Below are positions 1-5,091 of a stretch of 5,908 bases of DNA, one piece after another. The stretch's first letter is position 1, and each line of letters starts with the position of its first letter. The stretch comes from Thermococcaceae archaeon (GTDB lineage: Archaea; Methanobacteriota_B; Thermococci; Thermococcales; Thermococcaceae). The position numbers and the translations under genes are program-made. The notes under the pieces are model-generated. The model was given only the letters and a program-made list of their open reading frames with translations, was not told the origin of the DNA and ran no database searches. The stretch is taken from positions 1 to 5,908 of the forward strand of contig JALSON010000004.1 of the NCBI GenBank assembly GCA_026986455.1. Reading direction: 5' to 3'.

Positions 1-623
1 TTATGCAGCTCATAAGGGATGGTATCATAATACTGGCCAGAGGACTGACCAGAAACCATTTCAGGCTGTACGACATGGTGTTCAGGAGATTCATGGCAAG
101 CCAGATGAAAGCGGCCAAAATCCTCCACGAGAAAGCCATAATAGATGCAGGTGCGGCTAAAGCCGAGGTTGAAGGTTACGTAAAGGTGCTCTACGACGGA
201 TGGACAAGGATAAGAAAGCTCCCGATGTGGCCGATTCCAAAGCTTGAAAAAGGCCAGAGGCTAAAGGTAAAGGAATTTAAAAAATGGCGCGCTCCAAAGG
301 TTCCTCTCTATACTCAGGGAGACATAATAGCCCTGATGAAGGAGAAGAACATAGGCAGACCTTCAACGTATGCCAAGATAGTCAGAACGCTTTTGAGCAG
401 GTACTATGTCATAGAAACGAGGGGCAGGAAAAAGCTTGTCCCCACTGATCAGGGCATAAAGGTGTATCACTACCTGATAAGCAAATACAAAGACCTAGTC
501 AGCGAAGAGAAAACGAGAGAACTGGAGCGGCTCATGGATCTTGTGGAAGAGAATAAGATTGAATACCAAAAGGTTCTCGTTGAACTGTACAATGAACTGA
601 AATCCTTCATGGATACTGGCTAA
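1..623 (+). CDS. rgy: Reverse gyrase, C-terminal fragment (5' end outside window)
   Basis: Reverse gyrase is the ATP-dependent enzyme that introduces positive supercoils into DNA and is the hallmark of hyperthermophiles. It fuses a helicase-like module to a type IA topoisomerase. Only about the last 207 codons are visible. The frame is open to the window edge, and bases 1-2 end a split codon. Residues 118-123 (counting from the ATG at 3) read GRPSTY and lie in a segment matching the conserved GxGRPSTYAxI stretch of type IA topoisomerases, followed by a basic [11 protein letters not shown] segment typical of the topoisomerase C-terminal part. The catalytic tyrosine motif and the helicase module lie upstream, outside the window. 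The ATG at 3 is internal, not a start. Family full length is about 1,200 residues, so roughly one sixth is seen. The following trmBL2 gene is its usual Thermococcales neighbour, which supports the call. A plain topoisomerase I is the alternative, but context favours reverse gyrase. Confidence 0.9.
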   Translation, partial: MQLIRDGIIILARGLTRNHFRLYDMVFRRFMASQMKAAKILHEKAIIDAGAAKAEVEGYVKVLYDGWTRIRKLPMWPIPKLEKGQRLKVKEFKKWRAPKVPLYTQGDIIALMKEKNIGRPSTYAKIVRTLLSRYYVIETRGRKKLVPTDQGIKVYHYLISKYKDLVSEEKTRELERLMDLVEENKIEYQKVLVELYNELKSFMDTG

Positions 624-635
624 ATATAACCATTC

Positions 636-657
636 TATCTTTTGGCTTCATATTTTA
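636..657 (+). terminator. Possible T-rich terminator after reverse gyrase
   Basis: Two T4 runs (640-643 and 653-656) sit in a T-rich stretch 17-33 bases after the stop codon. Archaeal intrinsic termination needs only T-rich coding-strand sequence and no hairpin. The runs are short, so this is a weak call. Confidence 0.3.
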
Positions 658-722
658 TCACGTTCTATCCATCCCTGTGGGAATCAAAAAACTTAAAATT
701 AGAACAGGAGTAATCCTTTTGT

Positions 723-742
723 ATATCCATACAATATCCATA
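723..742 (+). repeat. Direct repeat ATATCCATA x2, 11-base period
   Basis: ATATCCATA occurs at 723-731 and 734-742, so the two copies start 11 bases apart, about one helical turn. A related TATCCAT is at 666-672. The pair lies about 80 bases upstream of the trmBL2 TATA box, where a same-face binding site for a regulator would be plausible. The region is AT-rich, so chance repetition is possible. Confidence 0.4.
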
Positions 743-781
743 ATATCGTTTAGAGTCATGCCCAGCTATGAAAAATTAATA

Positions 782-798
782 AGCAAAAAAACTTTGCT
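782..798. promoter_or_regulatory. Inverted repeat AGCAAA-N5-TTTGCT upstream of trmBL2 TATA
   Basis: Perfect 6-base arms (782-787 and 793-798) flank a 5-base spacer, ending 13 bases before the TATA box. The position would suit an operator or activator site. It does not match the Thermococcales glycolytic motif TATCAC-N5-GTGATA. With only 6-base arms in A-rich DNA the significance is modest. Confidence 0.3.
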
Positions 799-804
799 CA
801 TAAG

Positions 805-819
805 AAAAAACTTTATATA
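805..819 (+). promoter_or_regulatory. Archaeal promoter (BRE + TATA box) of trmBL2
   Basis: An A-rich BRE-like stretch (805-810) is followed by CTTTATATA (811-819), a strong archaeal TATA box. Counting about 25 bases from its centre puts the transcript start near 839-841. That leaves a leader of about 25 bases containing the GGTGGT ribosome site before the ATG at 865, and it argues against the GTG at 841 as the start. Confidence 0.75.
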
Positions 820-854
820 CTTCCTCATCCAAAACTATTAGTGGAAAATTCGAT

Positions 855-860
855 GGTGGT
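855..860 (+). promoter_or_regulatory. Ribosome binding site GGTGGT that decides the trmBL2 start
   Basis: GGTGGT ends four bases before the ATG at 865. The alternative in-frame starts, GTG 841 and ATG 853, either coincide with the predicted transcript start or lie before this site. The site therefore selects ATG 865. Confidence 0.65.
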
Positions 861-864
861 AAAA

Positions 865-1659
865 ATGGTCAAAGATAGGATGGTAGAACTTTTACAAGAG
901 CACTTTGAACTGAACTTATACGAGGCCAGAGCATACGTCGCCCTCGTGGGCTTTGGCGTTTTAACACCCGCCGAACTTGCCAGTGTTTCTGAAGTCCCGG
1001 CTCCAAGGACCTACGATGTCCTGAGAAGCCTGGAGAAGAAGGGCTTTGCCATCAGCCAGCCCGGCAAAGTCAACAAATACAGGCCGGTGCACCCAGAGAA
1101 CATCCTCGATAAATTCATCGAGGAGTGGCAGGAGCGCATCAAGGAGGAGCTTGAAGCAAAGAGGAAGGCCAAGGAAGAGCTGCTTGAGCTGATGACACCG
1201 CTGATAGAGACGGAGATACCGAAGTACGGTGTTGAGAGGGTCTGGGTTGTCAGGGGAATCAGAAACGCCACGCTCAAGACCAAGGAAATGTTTGAGGATG
1301 TCAAGGGCGAGATACTCCTGGCAGACGATGGTTATATAGCCGTCAACCTCGAAAACGACATTATAAAAGCCATTGACAGGGGAGCAAAAGCCAAGATTAT
1401 AGTCACAAAGCAGCTTCTGCCAAGAATGCAGAGCTCAAAGCTCCTGGACTACTACAAGAACGGCAAACTTGAACTCAAGGTCGCTGAAAAGCTCGAACTC
1501 CCGATGCTCATCTGCGATGATGAGGTGTTCTTCGCCCTGGAGGACATGGCTGCGAGATACTTCAACTACGAGACCCAGATATGGATCAAGGACTTCCGCG
1601 TCAAGGCGCTCTTTGAGGGCAAATTCAACGAGTACTGGGAAAAAGCAGAGAAGGCATGA
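865..1659 (+). CDS. trmBL2: TrmBL2, TrmB-family DNA-binding chromatin protein/regulator
   Basis: TrmBL2 is an abundant Thermococcales protein that coats DNA and represses transcription broadly (known for T. kodakarensis TK0471). It derives from the TrmB family of sugar-responsive regulators. From ATG 865 the product is 264 residues, the length I recall for Pyrococcus and Thermococcus TrmBL2. The N-terminal winged helix spans roughly residues 16-80: the helix-turn-helix is about 34-62 (TPAELASVSEVPAPRTYDVL) and the wing runs into KVNKYRPVHP. A charged coiled-coil, rich in Glu/Lys, spans roughly 85-120 and probably mediates dimerisation. The rest (about 125-264) resembles the phospholipase D-like TrmB C-terminal domain and ends with NEYWEKAEKA. 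An open frame extends to GTG 841, but promoter and ribosome-site positions favour ATG 865. Its neighbour upstream is reverse gyrase, a conserved pairing. It ends 11 bases from a convergent minus-strand gene. Confidence in the family is high; the chromatin role is by homology. Confidence 0.93.
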   Translation: MVKDRMVELLQEHFELNLYEARAYVALVGFGVLTPAELASVSEVPAPRTYDVLRSLEKKGFAISQPGKVNKYRPVHPENILDKFIEEWQERIKEELEAKRKAKEELLELMTPLIETEIPKYGVERVWVVRGIRNATLKTKEMFEDVKGEILLADDGYIAVNLENDIIKAIDRGAKAKIIVTKQLLPRMQSSKLLDYYKNGKLELKVAEKLELPMLICDDEVFFALEDMAARYFNYETQIWIKDFRVKALFEGKFNEYWEKAEKA

Positions 1660-1670
1660 AGTTCATATAC

Positions 1671-1886
1671 TTAATACCTGTATTTGAACTCCTCCTCTTT
1701 TTCGTCTTTTTTCTTAAGTCTCCAGTATATCATGTCGTCCTTTTCAAAGCTCTCAATTTTCCCCTGCTCGGATAACCTCAGGAGAAACCTCCTCGTTTCC
1801 ATGAGAGAGATGCCCGTCTCACGGGATATGTCCTCAAGGGTTTTCTCTCCGGATTTTAACACATCCAAAATTCTCAGATGCTTCAT
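1671..1886 (-). CDS. Small winged-helix DNA-binding protein (71 aa)
   Basis: This is a putative transcription regulator of unknown target. It starts MKHLRILDVLKSGEK and folds as a single winged helix. Helix 1 is about residues 2-12, the helix-turn-helix about 15-42 (TLEDISRETGISLMETRRFL), and the wing about 43-58 (GKIESFEKDDMIYWRL). A highly charged tail rich in Lys and Glu follows. There is no ligand or dimer domain. An earlier in-frame ATG at 1890-1892 overlaps the upstream stop as ATGA, but the G-run ribosome site (1893-1898) abuts it directly. The second ATG (1884-1886) has a usable 6-base spacing, so I chose it; the longer form would have 73 residues. It is the last gene of the three-gene minus-strand operon and converges on trmBL2. 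The MarR/ArsR-like fold is clear, but the subfamily cannot be named from sequence reading. Confidence 0.75.
   Translation of the reverse strand: MKHLRILDVLKSGEKTLEDISRETGISLMETRRFLLRLSEQGKIESFEKDDMIYWRLKKKDEKEEEFKYRY
1698..1712 (+). terminator. T-run terminator for trmBL2 inside the convergent gene
   Basis: T5 (1698-1702) and T6 (1707-1712) lie 39-53 bases after the trmBL2 stop codon, in the plus-strand reading. They are the complement of the Lys/Asp-rich C-terminal codons of the minus-strand winged-helix gene. Only 11 bases separate the two genes, so the trmBL2 transcript probably ends inside its neighbour. Confidence 0.5.
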
Positions 1887-1888
1887 TA

Positions 1889-2212
1889 TCATCCCCCCAG
1901 CTTTTTGTATCTTTCCAGCAGATTTATTATCTTCTCCATGACATTTAAATATTTTTCAAGCTCATCGATGTTTTCCGGGAGTGTCCTGGCAAGCTCCTTC
2001 AGTTTTTCATTCAGTATCTCTTCAACATCTTTCATTTCCGTCATTTCTGCTTTCCTCTGTTTCCCTCGATATTCACAGACGGGACAGAATACCCTGCCGT
2101 TCAGTTCAAACAGGGGGGAGCCGCATTTCGGACAGTGCCTGTCGAGCATTTTAGCGCCTGAAAGGAGCAGGGGGGTGATAATTTTTCTGATCTCCTCCTG
2201 TGTGAGCACCAT
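1889..2212 (-). CDS. Zinc-ribbon protein, UPF0148 / autoantigen p27 (SSSCA1)-like family
   Basis: The product has 107 residues starting MVLTQEEIRKII. An N-terminal helix (about 4-24, with the phrase ITPLLLSGAKML) leads into a zinc ribbon: C27-x2-C30 (CPKC) and C43-x2-C46 (CPVC), separated by 12 residues. After a basic linker, about residues 56-107 form helical, coiled-coil-like sequence rich in Glu, Lys and Leu. The order helix, LLxGAKML, CPxCGxPLF, CPVC is characteristic of the archaeal UPF0148 family, related to the human Sjogren/scleroderma autoantigen 1. Its biochemical role is not established. The open frame continues upstream to 2305, but the ATG at 2212 gives the family-typical start. 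It follows GGAGGTGG and lies one base after the ureohydrolase stop. It is the middle gene of the minus-strand operon and overlaps the earliest possible ATG of the winged-helix gene. Confidence 0.82.
   Translation of the reverse strand: MVLTQEEIRKIITPLLLSGAKMLDRHCPKCGSPLFELNGRVFCPVCEYRGKQRKAEMTEMKDVEEILNEKLKELARTLPENIDELEKYLNVMEKIINLLERYKKLGG
1893..1898 (-). promoter_or_regulatory. G6 ribosome binding site of the winged-helix gene
   Basis: On the minus strand GGGGGG is followed by ATGATAATG. The first ATG touches the G-run and the second lies 6 bases away, so the site favours the second ATG. It lies inside the last codons of the zinc-ribbon gene, which indicates translational coupling. Confidence 0.5.
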
Positions 2213-2213
2213 G

Positions 2214-2942
2214 CTACCCACCTCCCAACAGCTGGAAGACCTCAACAAGGGCCTTCTTGCCGAGCCTTGAACGGCGTATCCTGTCCGAAACCTCGGCGAT
2301 ATCAAAGGCGACTATTCTGAATTTTCTCTTAATCTCCTCCAGAATCTCAAGCAGCTGCTCCAGTGTTAATTCCCCATGCTGGAAGCGTGCAATCCTGTAC
2401 TCCGGCCGCAGGACATCCATGTCCACTGTGAGATATATCTCCTCCCCGAGGTATTCCCTCGCCTCGGCGATAACCTCATCCACAGCACCCGTCTGGAGAT
2501 TCCTGTAAGCCTTCCACCGGCGTCCGATCTTCCTGCTCCTCAGAAGGGCGGGAAATATTTTGACCCTCCGGGTCCACAGCTCGGTTCTTTCAGTTGTAGG
2601 TATCATAAGAACAGGCCCCACAACGGCCGCCCGGTTTATTATCCTCTCCTCAAGGGTATATGCGAGCCATGAACCGTGATCGAGGTAGTCATGCATCAGG
2701 TCTGTGTGGGCATCTATGCTCAGCAGGGCAGGGGGCCTGAGGCTTTTGACTATTCCGTAGCTGGCCAGATGATCTCCAATAATATAAACCCTGTCCCTTG
2801 GAACCCTGTCGGTCAGAAGCTCTATGTTGCTTGACTCAACAATCATGTAATCCTCAAGAAGTTTATTCCGTTTAAGGTAATTGAGGACGTATAGAACACC
2901 CTCCCTGTTGGGCTTCTCACCAAAGGGGATAAATGTAACCAT
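2214..2942 (-). CDS. Arginase/agmatinase-family (ureohydrolase) metalloenzyme, divergent
   Basis: Ureohydrolases cleave guanidino compounds to urea and an amine with a two-manganese centre. This 242-residue protein keeps all the metal ligands expected of the family: H58 in IGDH, D77, H79 and D81 in SIDAHTD, and D174 and D176 in VDMD. E217 (AEVS) matches the late conserved Glu, and H89 in DHGSW the His-Gly motif. Family substrate-loop features are altered: the usual D-P after the DxDV strand is R179-P180, the following Pro-Gly turn is missing, and the first Gly of GGDH is Ile. At 242 residues it is shorter than typical agmatinases (about 290-310). By position it resembles T. kodakarensis TK0474, one of three agmatinase-annotated genes there. 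Only the TK0882 disruptant showed a growth defect, so the TK0474-type substrate is unknown. The start ATG 2942 follows GTGATG and a TATA box near 2977. It is first in a three-gene operon. Confidence 0.85.
   Translation of the reverse strand: MVTFIPFGEKPNREGVLYVLNYLKRNKLLEDYMIVESSNIELLTDRVPRDRVYIIGDHLASYGIVKSLRPPALLSIDAHTDLMHDYLDHGSWLAYTLEERIINRAAVVGPVLMIPTTERTELWTRRVKIFPALLRSRKIGRRWKAYRNLQTGAVDEVIAEAREYLGEEIYLTVDMDVLRPEYRIARFQHGELTLEQLLEILEEIKRKFRIVAFDIAEVSDRIRRSRLGKKALVEVFQLLGGG
2217..2225 (-). promoter_or_regulatory. Ribosome binding site encoded by the ureohydrolase C-terminus
   Basis: On the minus strand GGAGGTGG, the codons of the terminal Gly-Gly-Gly of the ureohydrolase, precedes ATG 2212 by a few bases with the TAG stop in between. 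It fixes the start of the zinc-ribbon gene and couples the two translations. Confidence 0.7.
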
Positions 2943-2972
2943 TTTTCATCACACTCAGATTCTGCACGGGAG

Positions 2973-2981
2973 CTTTTAAAT
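2973..2981 (-). promoter_or_regulatory. TATA box of the minus-strand ureohydrolase operon
   Basis: The minus strand reads GATTTAAAAGC here. A transcript start about 25 bases on, near 2952, would give a leader of about 10 bases that still contains the GTGATG ribosome site. Confidence 0.55.
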
Positions 2982-2997
2982 CTTAGCAGGGTCACCA

Positions 2998-3015
2998 TTT
3001 ACAAGAATTTGTAAA
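2998..3015. promoter_or_regulatory. Palindrome TTTACAA-N4-TTGTAAA between divergent promoters
   Basis: Perfect 7-base arms (2998-3004 and 3009-3015) flank GAAT. With one extra A tolerated, the symmetry extends to CATTTACAA / TTGTAAAATG. It lies 16 bases upstream of the hps-phi TATA box and 16 bases upstream of the ureohydrolase TATA box, an almost symmetric position that suits a shared operator. It is not the TATCAC-N5-GTGATA glycolytic motif. Confidence 0.55.
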
Positions 3016-3031
3016 ATGTTCATGGTCAAAG

Positions 3032-3039
3032 TTTAAAAG
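3032..3039 (+). promoter_or_regulatory. TATA box of the hps-phi operon
   Basis: TTTAAAAG lies in AT-rich DNA 44-51 bases before the start codon. The expected transcript start near 3060 leaves a leader of about 23 bases carrying GGAGGT. Confidence 0.6.
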
Positions 3040-3070
3040 TGGGGATGTTAATGTTGAAGTGAAAATCACT

Positions 3071-3076
3071 GGAGGT
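3071..3076 (+). promoter_or_regulatory. Ribosome binding site that decides the hps-phi start
   Basis: GGAGGT is 6 bases before ATG 3083. The earlier in-frame ATG at 3059 lies at the predicted transcript start and has no ribosome site, so it is rejected. Confidence 0.8.
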
Positions 3077-3082
3077 AGCAAG

Positions 3083-4303
3083 ATGATCCTGCAGGTTGCC
3101 TTGGATTTAACAGATGTTGAGCAGGCAATTTCTATAGCGGAAAAAGCCGCCCGGGGAGGGGCGCACTGGCTTGAGGTCGGAACTCCCCTGATTAAAAAAG
3201 AGGGCATGAGAGCTGTGGAGCTTTTGAAGAGACGCTTCCCTGACAGAAAAATCGTGGCCGATTTAAAAACCATGGACACTGGGGCGCTTGAGGTCGAGAT
3301 GGCCGCCCGGCATGGTGCGGATGTTGTTTCTATTCTCGGTGTTGCGGATGATAAAACTATAAAAGATGCTGTGGATGTCGCAAGAAAATACGGCATCAGG
3401 GTAATGGTTGACCTGATAGGAGTCAGGGACAAGGTCAAACGGGCAAAGGAACTTGAAAAGATGGGGGTTCATTATATTCTTGTTCATACAGGCATCGATG
3501 AGCAGGTTCAGGGGAAGACGCCGCTGGAAGACCTCGGGGAGGTTGTGAAGTCGGTTAAGGTTCCCGTGGCAGTCGCGGGGGGACTGAACCTCGAAACAAT
3601 CCCCAAGGTGATAGAGCTCGGTGCCACCATCATCATCGTGGGAGGAGCAATAACGAAGGCAAAAAACCCAGAGGAAATTACGAGGAGGATAATAGACCTC
3701 TTCTGGGGGGAGTACATGCTCACAATAAGGAAGGCCATGGGGGACATAGTCGAGCACATCGGTCAGGTAGCCGAAACCCTGAAGATAGAGCAGGTCAGGG
3801 CCATGGTCGATGCCATGATAGGAGCCAACAAGATATTCATCTACGGTGCGGGCAGGAGTGGCCTCGTTGGAAAAGCCTTTGCCATGCGTCTGATGCACCT
3901 CGATTTTAATGTGTATGTTGTTGGCGAGACGATAACACCCGCCTTTGAGCCGGGAGATCTGCTTATAGCCATCAGCGGAAGCGGCGAAACGAGAACCATA
4001 GTGGACGCCGCGGAGATTGCAAAGAAAGAGGGGGGAAAGGTGGTCGCTATAACCTCATATGCAAACTCCACACTTGGCAAAATCGCAAATGTCGTTGTTG
4101 AGATTCCCGGAAGGGCAAAGACCGACATTCCAACCGACTACATTGCAAGACAGATGCTAACCAAATACAAGTGGATAGCCCCCATGGGGACGCTGTTTGA
4201 GGATTCCACGATGATATTCCTCGATGGGATAATCGCCCTTCTTATGGCAACATTCCAGAAGACCGAAAAGGATATGAAGAGGAAGCATGCTACCCTTGAG
4301 TAG
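3083..4303 (+). CDS. hps-phi: Bifunctional 3-hexulose-6-phosphate synthase / 6-phospho-3-hexuloisomerase
   Basis: This cytoplasmic enzyme of the ribulose monophosphate pathway interconverts ribulose 5-phosphate plus formaldehyde with hexulose 6-phosphate and then fructose 6-phosphate. In Thermococcales it runs mainly toward ribulose 5-phosphate, replacing the missing pentose phosphate pathway. The 406 residues form two domains. HPS (about 1-208) is a TIM barrel of the OMP-decarboxylase superfamily: D8, E31, the catalytic D60-L-K62-T-M-D65, and phosphate-binding loops A165-G-G-L168 and V186-G-G-A-I-T191. PHI (about 212-406) is a SIS-domain sugar isomerase: Y254-G-A-G-R-S259 and I297-S-G-S-G-E-T303. 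It ends KDMKRKHATLE. ATG 3083 follows GGAGGT and gives the MILQVALDLTD start I recall for homologues. It opens a tightly packed operon: the next start is 8 bases after its stop. Fused HPS-PHI is normal for Thermococcales; bacteria usually have separate genes. Confidence 0.96.
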   Translation: MILQVALDLTDVEQAISIAEKAARGGAHWLEVGTPLIKKEGMRAVELLKRRFPDRKIVADLKTMDTGALEVEMAARHGADVVSILGVADDKTIKDAVDVARKYGIRVMVDLIGVRDKVKRAKELEKMGVHYILVHTGIDEQVQGKTPLEDLGEVVKSVKVPVAVAGGLNLETIPKVIELGATIIIVGGAITKAKNPEEITRRIIDLFWGEYMLTIRKAMGDIVEHIGQVAETLKIEQVRAMVDAMIGANKIFIYGAGRSGLVGKAFAMRLMHLDFNVYVVGETITPAFEPGDLLIAISGSGETRTIVDAAEIAKKEGGKVVAITSYANSTLGKIANVVVEIPGRAKTDIPTDYIARQMLTKYKWIAPMGTLFEDSTMIFLDGIIALLMATFQKTEKDMKRKHATLE

Positions 4304-4311
4304 GGGTCTCC

Positions 4312-5091
4312 ATGCTGGCTTCTTTTACCCATATTTTCGTCGGGATTGGAAATGGAGGAGCGAGGATAATCAACAACATAGAGGTAGATGGTGCGGTTCG
4401 TGTGAGCATCAACCCTGCATACTACCTGTTCTCCCGGAAGGCGGACGAATACATCGGTAGAATAGAAAGCTTCTTCTCGGGCATTCCCGAAGATACCATG
4501 CTCTGGCTGATTTTTGATGATAAGCCCATCAACCTTGAGATAGCCAACTTGATACTGAGAAGCTCTCCCGATGATGCCATAAAACTCGCATATGTCCTTA
4601 CCCCCGAGAGGGAACTGGTTGAATCGGAAACACCCCCATGGGCAAGACACTTTGAAACGGTTTTTTATGACTCCCTCTGGGAATTCATGAGGGGGGACAC
4701 CGCAATTGGAAGCGCCTTCGATAATGCGGCCTTCCAGATTGGCAGAATGTTCTCAAAGCTGTATTATTACCTTGAAAACGAGATGCTCGTGAATATTGAT
4801 TATGCCGATTTATTCAACATCATCAGGGGCGGTAACGTGGGAATCCTGAGGATGCTGCGCGATGTGGATTTCAGCTGGCACTGGGGCATATGGGACAGAG
4901 GGCTGATAAGCATCATGGTGGGAGAGAACGTCCCCCTGAAAAATGCCCACAGAATACTCGCCCGTTTTCAGGAAATACTCAGCGAAAAGGATGTAATCTG
5001 GGGCGTCAGGGTCGCCGAAAACCTGGAGGACGAAATAGAGGTTCTCGCCCTGCTGACAAAGAGGTGGTATCATGAAGGCGGTGCTGTTTGA
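4312..5091 (+). CDS. Divergent FtsZ/tubulin-superfamily protein lacking the GTP-binding loop
   Basis: At first sight this 259-residue protein is hypothetical, but it follows the FtsZ plan. Strand 1 and loop T1: FVGIGNGGARIINNI (9-23), compare FtsZ VGVGGGGxNAVNRM. SINP then SRKADEYI (32-48) resembles AINTD...SKAD. Strand 4 ends LIFDD (66-70). LAYVLTP (92-98) resembles VGVVTKP. AF (135-136) to NIDYADL (161-167) matches FtsZ helix H7/T7 over 33 residues without a gap, including the NxDxxD T7 motif (N161, D163, D166). GLISIMVGENVPL (197-209), VIWG (228-231) and EDEIEVLALLT (239-249) match the FtsZ C-terminal domain. The T4 loop GGGTGTG is replaced by residues around 69-76 (DDKPINLE). The polar guanine-contacting residues after AFxxA are A140 and F141. 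The C-terminal tail is missing. I infer an FtsZ relative unable to bind GTP normally. ATG 4312 follows AGGGGT; it overlaps the HAD gene by 20 bases. Confidence 0.7.
   Translation: MLASFTHIFVGIGNGGARIINNIEVDGAVRVSINPAYYLFSRKADEYIGRIESFFSGIPEDTMLWLIFDDKPINLEIANLILRSSPDDAIKLAYVLTPERELVESETPPWARHFETVFYDSLWEFMRGDTAIGSAFDNAAFQIGRMFSKLYYYLENEMLVNIDYADLFNIIRGGNVGILRMLRDVDFSWHWGIWDRGLISIMVGENVPLKNAHRILARFQEILSEKDVIWGVRVAENLEDEIEVLALLTKRWYHEGGAV
5061..5068 (+). promoter_or_regulatory. Ribosome binding site of the HAD gene, inside the upstream gene
   Basis: GAGGTGGT lies 3 bases before ATG 5072, within the last codons of the FtsZ-like gene. It fixes the start and the 20-base overlap. Confidence 0.75.

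Noticed and set aside
758..841. A 27-codon open frame starting MPSYEKL upstream of trmBL2
   Set aside because: It runs through the trmBL2 BRE and TATA box, has no ribosome site, and has low-complexity AT-driven composition.
841..864. N-terminal extension of TrmBL2 from GTG 841 or ATG 853
   Set aside because: The predicted transcript start falls at about 840, GGTGGT lies downstream of both, and ATG 865 gives the 264-residue family length.
2213..2305. Extension of the zinc-ribbon gene to 2305 on the minus strand
   Set aside because: It would overlap the ureohydrolase by about 90 bases in another frame; the ATG at 2212 has a GGAGGTGG site and the family-typical start.
3059..3082. ATG 3059 as the start of hps-phi
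   Set aside because: It coincides with the expected transcript start and lacks a ribosome site; GGAGGT points to ATG 3083, which matches the known family N-terminus.
2943..3082. A Thermococcales glycolytic motif (TATCAC-N5-GTGATA) controlling hps-phi
   Set aside because: I searched the divergent region by eye; no copy is present, only the unrelated TTTACAA palindrome.
3263..3898. A 211-codon open frame opposite hps-phi
   Set aside because: It is antisense to a highly conserved enzyme, has a composition typical of a complementary-strand shadow, shows no ribosome site, and resembles no family.
4138..4650. A 170-codon open frame antisense across the hps-phi/FtsZ-like junction
   Set aside because: It spans two real genes on the other strand with no promoter or ribosome site, and its sequence looks like shadow translation.
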